This document shows, piece by piece, positions 39,401 through 51,400 of a stretch of DNA of 64,000 nucleotides. Location: contig OU744728.1 in the NCBI GenBank assembly GCA_916613615.1, positions 34,246,450 to 34,310,449 of the forward strand, given 5' to 3'. The translations under genes were made by a program, and so were the position numbers. Origin of the DNA: Steromphala cineraria (lineage: Eukaryota; Mollusca; Gastropoda; Trochida; Trochidae). Position 1 is the stretch's first letter; each line of letters starts with the position of its first letter. Under the pieces are notes generated by a model that saw only the letters and a program-made list of their open reading frames with translations, was not told the DNA's origin and did no database searches.

Positions 39401-42400
39401 ACAACATTATCTCACAGATGTTCACTGCGAAGCGCTCTATGTAGAACATCTCTTGTAAACCTTATTATGCGGCTATGTATAGTCTTGAGTGAATAAAGCC
39501 CACTTGAAGATAGGGTAATGGACAAAAAGAGAGTGGTTGTAGATAGAGTGTAAAGGAGAAAAGAGAGAGGTTGTAGATAGAGTGTAATGGAGAAAAGAGA
39601 GAGGTTGTAGATAGAGGGTAAAGGAGAAAAGAGAGAGGTTGTAGATAGAGTGTAATGGAGAAAAGAGAGAGGTTGTAGATAGAGGGTAATGGAGAAAAGA
39701 GAGAGGTTGTAGATAGAGAGGGTAATGGAGAAAAGAGAGAGGTTGTAGATAGAGGGTAATGGAGAAAAGAGAGAGGTTGTAGATAGAGGGTAATGGAGAA
39801 AAGAGAGAGGTTGTAGATAGAGAGTGTAATGGAGAAAAGAGAGAGGTTGTAGATAGAGGGTAATGGAGAAAAGAGAGAGGTTGTAGATAGAGAGGGTAAT
39901 GGAGAAAAGAGAGAGGTTGTAGATAGAGGGTAATGGAGAAAAGAGAGAGGTTGTTAAGAAATGAGAGGTTACCATTTCTTAATAGAGGATATCATATGAG
40001 TGTCCATGACATACTATTCTTACGAAACGAGTGCCCTAACATTAGTATTTCCCGAGCGAGCGAATGATATACGCTGTATTGATATTTAGGCACGAGTGTC
40101 GTAAACATAGTATGGCATGGACACGGATTTGATATTCTGTTTATTACCGTTGTTGCAAAATTAAAGAATATACTATTAAAAATTCCATTTCTCAGCACCT
40201 ATGGAACGCAACGGCATAGGCAAACAGTGACGTCAAAGCATTGTTTATAACATGACGTTACAGAAAGGCGATATGTTGCCCTAGGGCATCAAATGATGAA
40301 TATGAACCCCGATATGACTGCCCTCGTAGGTGATAAAAAATCAAATTTTGCAAGAAAACATTAGTGGTTGAACGCATGTTGCTTTCAAGTCGAAGCTGGA
40401 GTGCTTGTACATTGCCAGCAAATTTCATATTTGTCAGTGACATGTATGAAAAACATGTTATTATCATTGTTGTTATTGAATATACATGACATTATGGTTA
40501 ATGTTATTTGTGAATTGAGCTGCCCTACAGTTCTGAATGTGTCTTATTGCTAAGAAACTTCCCTTAACGGAATTGTGTTGCTTGTAATGTGAATCTGGTA
40601 GAAGTACAATCCATCCTAATTCCTTAAAACCCTAAAAATCTGGATCTTGCAAACCTTGGAGAGCAGACTAATGATCATTATTTTACATGAAAGCTTTCGT
40701 CATTAATAAAAATCATTACAAAGCTACAGAGCCACTGTATATTTATTGAACTGGTGAAGCCTTTTGTCAACATGCATGGAGAGTCTCTAGCGATAGCTGG
40801 AATATTTACTGAATGTTCCTTGGAACACATCAGTGTTGTCATTCAGCAGCTGCATATGCATAACATAAACTAGGTGTGTTGTCAGCGACGTGCATGTTGA
40901 GGCGAGGACCCCCAAACAACCACGCGTGCAGTGTGTGAGTGAATGGTAAACAGACGGATGTATCGGCGAGTATTGAGTACGTCACCTTCACTGCAGTCTT
41001 TCTGAACTCTGTGCACCGATGCACTAGTCCTGCTGGGAGGGAGGGAGGGAGGGAGGGGGTGGGGGGATTCTCTCCTTCAAAATTGGTTTGATATTTTACT
41101 GCATGTCAATTACTGTCAAACAAACGGGAGGGTGTGTCCCAAGTATGTTATTCGTGCAGTCCATCAATAGGTCACGAGACACGAGAGAGGTATTTTATCC
41201 GGTACATTTCCCAAGTTAATGATCATCTATCTGTACCGTGCTACTTAAAGGGGCAGTAGCACGTTTATGGGGGAATATAAGGTGATGTCAGAAACAAGAA
41301 AATAAATGGTTCCAAATGAAGGACAATGTATTGAAACTAAATGAAGCAAAAATAAATCAAATATATAATGTAAAGTTTAGCCATGCGATTCCTTTTTCTA
41401 ACACAAAATGAATTAAAGGTGTTCACACACAAAATGGTCGCCAGTGGACTTTATGTGAGCTTTATAATTTGTTATCCCTTATCGCGACTTCAATTGTCCA
41501 ACACCTTGGTTCATGGTGACCTCTCCCACTCTTCATCTTCTTTCGGTAAATGGCTTGGCAGATTGTCCATCCTCAGTCAAGCTTCAGAGATTAATATTGC
41601 AAATAATCTCATACATCTGCATAAAACCGCCTTTTGATAAAGACTAAATATATGTTCTTACATTGTCTTACTTCCAAAACTGCACATATACTAAATGTAA
41701 CAAGCTTTATTTCATGACTGAAGCACAGAAGAAGATGATGAAGATTTATAACATTACTATTAAATCAAAGTTGATTAGATGCTTTTCACATAGAAACCCT
41801 TAAGTCTTCCTTACATAACGTGTGGTTGAGAATGGTGAAATGCATCTGCAGGTTACATGGTTGAGTGGAGGTCAACACAGGTCAGCGCGGAGAGCGATAT
41901 GGGTGGTGGATTTATGTTTCTAACTTGTATTAGTGCGTTAGGAGCTGAATGAGAGATGCTATCACAAGTGAACTTCTAGCATGTAAGAGGGTCTCAACTT
42001 GAAACTATCACAAGTGAACTTCTAGCATGTAAGAGGGTCTCAACTTGAAACTATCACAAGTGAACTTCTAGCATGTAAGAGGGTCTCAACTTGAAACTAT
42101 CACAAGTGAACTTCTAGCATGTAAGAGGGTCTCAACTTGAAACTATTTGCGATGTCTTGTTCTGTTTCGATAATTCGATAATGAATGAAACCAACCAAAG
42201 ACAAGGATGAAGGCGCCATGGAATTTTTTTTTTAAAGTTACCGGAATACTGTGACCACCATAACCATACTTTAGGTTACAGATCTGAAAGTACTTAAGCT
42301 CTTGGTGTTCAGTTAGAAGGTAAACAACAAGAAGTAGACAATCTCAATGGCTATACAGTAGAAGCTCCGTGGTGTACGGTGCACGTGCTTCTTCGGCGGG

Positions 42401-45400
42401 TATCAACTCAGCTAAAAGATGAAACAAACAGATCAAGACATTTTATTAGAAATTGATTAATTGACAATACATTACATTGACTATATGTAAGTATAAACAA
42501 GACGGTATGGTATGGGTGGCAGCATGTTTTGTACACGTGGCAACTTGGTGACTCTCAACTTAGCAAACTTCTCGTGTACAAACTACCATTGGCCTACCAT
42601 TGTTGTAAAGTCTTCAAGATTATTGAATATATATATGCAATACCAATTGATAAACATGGTTGTTGACTTTGTAAAATATTGGTATATATATCTATCTATT
42701 TTCGATACAAACTCTCGAGGAACCGGTGCTTTATATAATGCCTTGAGGTGTGAAACTGTGAAACGACTCGCATTGAGATAAACATGTAATGATTTAAAAA
42801 GTTCACATGGAGAGCCATAGAAACAAATATAAGGTGGCAAACTGAAGCACTATCGTATTTGACATGCAGCATGTTGGTTGAGAGGCGTGTAACTGATTGT
42901 TCCTCTTCTGTTGCAGGGATGCCGGGCCGCTCTGGAAGGTAAGTCTTGTCTCCAGTCTGCTGTACCTGTCAACCTGTGTCCACACCGAGCACCTAGACAT
43001 ATATATATATATATATCACTTATCTGAGTATACCCTGTGGCGAGCGGGCAGAAACTATATCTACATCACAAACGGATATATGCTATTCATATTTACAGAA
43101 GACGCACACGTCTCGACCCGCTATATTTATGTAGTTATTTTTTCTTGCTAGTGTCAACATGAAGGTCAGTCTCTGTTTGTGTGTGTTTATCATGTCCACG
43201 ATAACTTCACTGCGCATTAACCTCTCAAGTTGTGCAATTATCAAACAATTGTCTTACAGTTAACGAGGTGAATATAAACCAATTGCGAGTTTCTATCAGA
43301 AAAGCATAGTGCATACTGTAGATAAAAACACCCAAGCCACATAACATAGTCAGGCTAAATCAAAACGGAACAAACTTGATGAGTGAAAGCCTGAAATAAT
43401 CGAGTTGATCCTTTTCTTGCTTTATCTTTAAAACCATATACAATGACAACTGCTTTAACATCCCTTAGATTCGGTTTCATCTACATAGGATAATGTTAAA
43501 GAGATTGAAATCACCTTCTTGCAAATTTTATCTGTACAATGAAATGAATATATTTATCATCACGTAAACGGCTATATCCGCCGTTTCATTAGATCAAAAC
43601 AATCTCGTCGCCAGTTGTTCATCTTTCTAAAATCAAAATACATAACGTACTGATTAGAAATGTGTGTCCGTAACCCAGAATTGCAGTCAGGTCAGAGAGA
43701 GCAAAGATAGGGTCGGGTGGTTTGCTTTATGCGCAGAAATAAGTTAGTAAAGTAGATGAGGGAACCGCGGCAGTGTTTCAGCACACTAGTCCATGTGCGT
43801 ATCGTCACTGCTCAGCCTTACATAGAGCACATCTCATGTGTTGTTGTGACAACTGTTCTAAATATTGCGTAATTGAAAGTGAATGGATGAACTGCTTTTC
43901 TCATACCTGATGTATATCAAACAAACTTCCCTCCGGTAAACACGTAAATAGAATGTAATTGATGGCGCCCTGTTTGGTGCAGACATGTATGCTCTCATAT
44001 CGAGACGAGGAAGGCTACCATGGCGGTATGTCAGCAGCTGGAGGCCTCATGTACCCTCACTAACAGACTGATGAGGCTCAGTACATGGACTGCAGTTGTC
44101 TACAAGTCTACTAGGCCTCATGTACCCTCACTGAGGCTCAGTACATGGGCTGCAGTTGTCTACAAGTCTACTAGGCCTCATGTACCCTCACTGAGGCTCA
44201 GTACATGGGCTGCAGTTGTCTACAAGTCTACTAGGCCTCATGTTCCCTCACTGAGGCTCAGTACATGGGCTGCAGTTGTCTACACGTCTACTAGGCCTCA
44301 TGTACCCTCACTGAGGCTCAGTACATGGACTGCAGTTGTCTACACGTCTACTAGGCCTCATGTACCCTCACTGAGGCTCAGTACATGGACTGCAGTTGTC
44401 TACACGTCTACTAGGCCTCATGTCCCTCATTGAGGCTCAGTACATTGGTTGCAGTTGTCTACACGTCTACTAGGCCTCATGTCCCTCATTGAGGCTCAGT
44501 ACATGGGCTGCAGTTGTCTACACGTCTACTAGGCCTCATGTCCCTCACTGAGGCTCAGTACATGGGCTGCAGTTGTCTACACGTCTACTAGGCCTCATGT
44601 CCCTCATTGAGGCTCAGTACATGGGCTGCAGTTGTCTACACGTCTACTAGGCCTAATGTCCCTCACTGAGGCTCAGTACATGGGCTGCAGTTGTCTACAC
44701 GTCTACTAGGCCTCATGTCCCTCACTGAGGCTCAGTACATTGGTTGCAGTTGTCTACACGTCTACTAGGCCTCATGTCACTCATTGAGGCTCAGTACATG
44801 GGCTGCAGTTGTCCACACGTCTACTAGGCCTCATGTCCCTCATTGAGGCTCAGTACATTGGTTGCAGTTGTCTACACGTCTACTTGGCCTCATGTCCCTC
44901 ATTGAGGCTCAGTACATGGGCTGCAGTTGTCTACACGTCTACTAGGCCTCATGTCCCTCACTGACGCTCAGTACATGGGCTGCAGTTGTCTACACGTCTA
45001 CTAGGCCTCATGTCCCTCACTGAGGCTCAGTACATGGGCTGCATTTGTCTACACGTCTACTAGGCCTCATGTCCCTCATTGAGGCTCAGTACATTGGTTG
45101 CAGTTGTCTGCACGTCTACTAGGCCTCATGTCCCTCACTGAGGCTCAGTACATGGGCTGCAGTTGTCTACACGTCTACTAGGCCTCATGTCCCTCCCTGA
45201 GGCTCAGTACATGGGCTGCAGTTGTCTACACGTCTACTTGGCCTCATGTCCCTCATTGAGGCTCAGTACATGGGCTGCAGTTGTCTAGACGTCTACTAGG
45301 CCTCATGTCCCTCATTGAGGCTCAGTACATTGGTTGCAGTTGTCTACACGTCTACTAGGCCTCATGTCCCTCATTGAGGCTCAGTACATGGGCTGCAGTT

Positions 45401-48400
45401 GTCTACACGTCTACTAGGCCTCATGTCCCTCACTGAGGCTCAGTTCATGGGCTGCAGTTGTCTACACGTCTACTAGGCCTCATGTCCCTCATTGAGGCTC
45501 AGTACATGGGCTGCAGTTGTCTACACGTCTACTAGGCCTCATGTCCCTCATTGAGGCTCAGTACATGGGCTGCAGTTGTCTACACGTCTACTAGGCCTCA
45601 TGTCCCTCATTGAGGCTCAGTACATGGGCTGCAGTTGTCTACACGTCTACTAGGCCTCATGTACCCTCACTGAGGCTCAGTACATGGACTGCAGTTGTCT
45701 ACACGTCTATTACACAGTCGGTGCAAGTCTAACACCGTGAACATGTGCATGCAGTGTGTGCTCGATTGCGTTCTAAATGCAGTTAATAGAGCGAAAAGAT
45801 TATGATTTGCGCCAATTTTATCAAAGCGACCATACTCATGTGTTAATCGCGCCAGGAAGGAATGAGCACTGAAGCATGTTTATATCAGAAGGCTATGTCT
45901 CTCAGTACATGACGATAGCGCTATCGACATCTTATGGCGTCAATCTGTTTACCGCTTTAAAATCTAATTTTTCCAACCATTTGTTCTCTGTTTGGGGAGA
46001 GTGTGGTCAACTGTAACACTTTTTACTTATGTTGTCCTAATTTGATGCTTGTGTCTCGGATGATGACTGATGAATACACAGGTACTACAATGTTAATAGG
46101 CATCTCGCCTTTTTATCCAAGTATCACTTGCAGTTATCAAGTTCTGATCATATGGAATACGGGTAGCCTACCCTAAGTGTTACAATTGACTTCGACGTTG
46201 GGCCAACAGTAGGATGGGGCATTTGTAACACGTAGGATGAATTTTAAAATAACAAAAGAGAATAAAATCTTAAAAGTTGAAATATATCATCTGCCAACTG
46301 AGGTAAAAACAATAGCCAGTAAAAAATTATGCCGTATTTAGCAATTTAAAGAGTTGTATTTATCAAATTATTGTTATTTTTTTATTTTGGTAAGCTTCAT
46401 ATTTTTTTACCATTTTCCAATTTTACTGTTGTTTGGTAATACTCATTTTGCTGAAGTTCATTTACCGAATGTTCTATCCACGAAAGATGAAATTCACTTA
46501 CTAGTATTTTCTTTCATGCTATCTATTTCTACAAACTGATGAAACACTGTGTAACAATTGTCCCCAAAGAAAGTGGTTCTGTTTCATGGCATGCAACGGG
46601 TAACACATGCCTGCAGTGTAGTTGCTCGGGGTAACATATACATATATCAATTGCATAGTTTGAACCACAAACCATTTACAAACGAGTCTTATTGTCAGTG
46701 AAAAAAACCTTTCAAGTGCAAAAATCGACTTGTCTTTTGATATATATATATATCGATTGGGAACCTATTGATCAGCACCCTAACGGTAACTTGTAATAAA
46801 TCTACATAAGTTAGACTCTCTGGGTTAAGTGTAAAATTGTTAGAGTTGACCCACTCTCCCCTACATGGATTGCGAGCATCTTATACCTACACTTGAAACA
46901 TTACTTAGGAATTACAACAACAATAAAATCGACCAGGTTTGGTGAGATTCATAGTTCTGATGATCGCTCTTATCTTTCGGTGGACTTGGCACATTAGCTC
47001 TAGTATGGCGTTGCTTGATACAGCACCCTTGTGCTCGCCCACAAACATCATGTCCACCTTATACATACAGGGCAGCTTAGAGTCCAAATAAATCAGACAA
47101 CTGAACTATTGTATATTTCATAATTATTGTAACGAATAATGCGATATTTGTATAATATAATGAAATCTTTATAACATCATGTAAATGCAACTTTTAGACT
47201 ACATCTGCTGAACATTAGTTTGATTCATTACTTCTAAACTTGGTGCAAATATCTTTAACATCGTGACTACTTAGAACAGTTACGATTTTTTAGAACAACA
47301 TACAGCTGCGTACCTTAAGTTTGTTCACCTACCTTCGCATCTAAGTGCAAATATCAATTAATTTCTTTGGTGCATCGTAGCTTTGGGAAATTGATGGAAT
47401 TTCACTACATAAGTATAGATTCATTTTTGGTAAACATATTTGAATATCAAACCTATTACCCGTAACGGCAGGACATTGGAATGAGCAGGGCTCGAAATTT
47501 CGAAAACATTTTAAAAGAATTTTCTCAATAAAATATGAAATACTTCAAAAGTGGTAAACAGCTTTAATTAGAAGTCATATATATGTTCTTTTGCACTGAG
47601 TCAATTTGATCGTGCTGATTTTTCTCTCAGAGCATATTCGAGCATTGGAATTTCCAAAATATGAAACTTAGACCACAGTTAAAGACTGGTTATTCTACAA
47701 ATGGGAAATGGTTGACCCTTCGTCAGATCTGCTGAAGTTATTAAATTGATGTCCAGGCGAAACATGAAATACACGATATTTGCACCAAGAGACACCAGCA
47801 AGTGAACAATATTATAAGGTACGCTGCTGCATTCCTATTACATACTTACACATGATACTCATAAAACTGATGTAGCACATTTGGCAGTGACTCGTGCAAA
47901 CATGTTGTAACAATCAAATAAGTTAAATTCCTTATTATGAAATGAAGTTATATTTTCAAATGTTTTATTAAGCAACGCAATATAAGTAATTAATGTTGCC
48001 AATGTACATATCATAACTGCCGAAATTATCTTAAAATGTATTGAAATGATGTAGTATTGGACATTAAGAAAATCAAAGTTTTCCTGCTTTGAGTACATGC
48101 CTCATTTTTGGTTATGCCAGATTTGTTTCTACTGTAAGAAGAACTTTAAACAAAACAGATTTATACAGAAGAGTTGTCAATGCAGGTTTCTGAAATGTTT
48201 TAAAAAACGCCTAATTTACATATGAACAGTAGGAGTGTTTATTCAGCGGCTGACCAAACTTTCTGATTAACTATGGAATTGAGTAAGCATACTCTTAAAA
48301 CCTTCAGAGCGTTTACAAATAAATCACAAGGTATGATGTTCACAATATATTCTCTGTATTTTCACTATTACTGTTAGCTGTTTATTTTGATAGATGCGTA

Positions 48401-51400
48401 TTTGTTAGTTACTATGTTCAAAGCGTATGTGTCACCAATTGGGAAAAATATATCAGCGAGTCTGATAAGCGTTCACTTTCCTTGTATTCGAAATGTCGCG
48501 AGTTTGTCTCAATGTGTTACTTGTTGTGATGTGTCATGTGTCTTATATGAAGTAACACTGGTGTGAAATTTACTTACTTCACTGTGGTGATATTGATTAT
48601 ATATTTATCAACTGTATGCTGTCCGTTCCCCGATTACTATGTATTCTCTTATATACACTACGTTGACTGATATTTAATGTGTTCTCTTATATACACTACG
48701 TTGACTGATATTTAATGTGTTCTCTTATATACACTACGTTGACTGATATTCAATGTGTTCTCTTATATACACTACATTGACTGATATTCAATGTGTTCTC
48801 TTATATACACTACGTTGACTGATATTCAATGTGTTCTCTTATATACACTACGTTGACTGATATTCAATGTGTTCTCTTATATACACTACGTTGACTGATA
48901 TTTAATGTGCTCTCTTATATACACTACGTTGACTGATATTCAATGTGTTCTCTTATATACATTACATTGAGTGATATTCAATGTGTTCTCTTATATACAC
49001 TACGTTGAGTGATATTCAATGTGTTCTCTTATATACACTACGTTGAGTGATATTCAATGTGTTCTCTTATATACACTACGTTGACTGATATTCAATGTGT
49101 TCTCTGATATACAGTTTGTTCACTGATGTTCTGTATGTCTCATTTCAGGAGTGTCAGGTAACAGAACCCGCCTCTGTCTTTTTTCTTTCTGTTATGTCGC
49201 TTCTACTTCTTGAATGTACAGCTCTATTGTCTATGCTGCTATTTCTTGTATATATTATCATTATGAGTATGCAACAAAATTGCACATCACAAGGCAAACA
49301 GTTGACATTTGGCATTCTCCCACTCTTACATTCCGGTCTGCAGTCCTCCTGGCGACATGAAGTACTGCTATGTCCACGCCAAGGCGCATCGCACAACCTT
49401 CCAGTCGAATACCCACGCACATCACTACCCTACACCAAGTCATAAACGCATATCACTACCCTACATCAAGTCATAAACGCACATCACTACCCTACACCAA
49501 GTCATAAACGCATATCACTACCCTACATCAAGTCATAAACGCACATCACTACCCTACACCAAGTCATAAACGCATATCTCTACCCTACATCCACGCACAT
49601 CTCTACCCTACATCCAGTAATCCACGCACATCTCTACCCTACATCCATGCACATCTCAACCCTACATCCACGCACATCTCTACCCTACATCCACGCACAT
49701 CTCTACCCTACATCCAGTCATCCACGCACATCTCTACCCTACATCCATGCACATCTCAACCCTACATCCACGCACATCTCTACCCTACATCCACGCACAT
49801 CTCTACCCTACATCCACGCACATGTCAACCCTACATCCACGAACATCTCTACCCTACATCCATGCACATCTCAACCCTACATCCACGCACATCTCTACCC
49901 TACATCCACGCACATCTCTACCCTACATCCACGCACATCACTACACAGTCTACACTTCATCCAGTCATCCACGCACATCTCTACCCTACATCCACGCATA
50001 TCACTACCCTACATTCAGTCATCCACGCACATCTTTACCCTACATCCACGCATATCTCTACCCTACATCCACATACATCTCTACCCTACATCAAGTCATC
50101 CACGCACATCTCTACCCTATATCCACGCACATCTCTACCCTACATCCACATACATCTCTACCCTACATCAAGTCATCCACGCACATCTCTACCCTACATC
50201 CACGCATATCTCTACCCTACATCCACATACATCTCTACCCTACATCAAGTCATCCACGCATATCTCTACCCTACATCCACATACATCTCTACCCTACATC
50301 CAGTCATCCATGCACATCTCTACCCTACATCCAGTCATCCATGCACATCTCTACCCTACATCCAGTCATATACGCACATCTCTACCCTACATAAACGCAC
50401 ATCTCTACCCTACATCCACGCACATCAGGCTTCATCGATACAGTTACATATCAGACAGGCTTCGTCGATATAGTTACATATCAGACAGGATTCATCGATA
50501 CAGTTACATATCAGACAGGCTTCATCAATACAGTTACATATCAGACAGGCTTCATCAATACAATTACATATCAGATAGGCTTCATCGATACAGTTACATA
50601 TCAGACAGGCTTCTTCAATACAGTTACATATCAGACAGGATTCATCAATACAGTTACATATCAGACAGGATTCATCAATACAGTTACATATCAGACAGGC
50701 TTCATCGATACAGTTACATATCAGACAGGCTTAATCAATACAGTTACATATCAGACAGGCTTCATCAATACAGTTACATATCAGATAGGCTTCAATACAG
50801 TTACATATCAGACAGGCTTCTTCAATACAGTTACATATCAGACAGGCTTCATCAATACAGTTACATATCAGACAGGCTTCATCAATACAATTACATATCA
50901 GACAGGCTTCATCGATACAGTTACATATCAGACAGGCTTAATCAATACAGTTACATATCAGACAGGCTTCATCAATACAGTTACATATCAGATAGGCTTC
51001 AATACAGTTACATATCAGACAGGCTTCTTCAATACAGTTACATATCAGACAGGCTTAATCAATACAGTTACATATCAGACAGGCTTCTTCAATACAGTTA
51101 CATATCAGACAGGCTTCTTCAATACAGTTACATATCAGACAGGCTTCATCGATACAGTTACATATCAGACAGGCTTCATCGATACAGTTACATATCAGAT
51201 AGGCTTCATCAATACAGTTACATATCAGACAGGCTTCTTCAATACAGTTACATATCAGACAGGCTTCTTCAATACAGTTACATATCAGACAGGCTTCTTC
51301 AATACAGTTACATATCAGACAGGCTTCATCGATACAGTTACATATCAGACAGGCTTCATCGATACAGTTACATATCAGACAGGATTCATCAATACAGTTA

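Larger units (their letters stand above)
15482..42916 (+). other. Intron 1 of the vWA gene (27.4 kb)
   Basis: It runs from GTATGT to a pyrimidine-rich TCCTCTTCTGTTGCAG. It holds at least ten tandem arrays, listed separately. The spaces between them (about 15.5-18.9, 20.2-24.8, 32.0-33.5, 35.5-37.5, 37.7-39.5 and 40.0-41.9 kb) are AT-rich with no supported gene. Confidence 0.5.
42939..49148 (+). other. Intron 2 of the vWA gene
   Basis: A 6.2-kb phase-1 intron from GTAAGT to CTCATTTCAG. It contains a (TA)n run near 42998-43016, the 59/60-bp array and the 38-bp array. Between 45.7 and 48.6 kb it is AT-rich with no supported gene. Confidence 0.5.

Noticed and set aside
39412..39975. 187-codon - strand frame
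   Set aside because: Translation of the purine-rich 34-bp array.
40000..40260. Possible unknown interspersed repeat (GCACGAGTGTCGTAAAC region)
   Set aside because: The sequence style resembles dispersed invertebrate repeats, but no second copy, terminal repeat or target duplication is visible in the window.
43983..44025. Possible extra vWA-gene exon (GGTGCAG before, GCG|GTATGT after)
   Set aside because: 43 nt entered in phase 1 would leave phase 2, incompatible with the next exon, and the polypyrimidine tract is weak.
44020..44433. 137-codon + strand frame with a good start context
   Set aside because: It is the 60-bp array read in frame. It ends where the unit length changes to 59 and the frame is lost.
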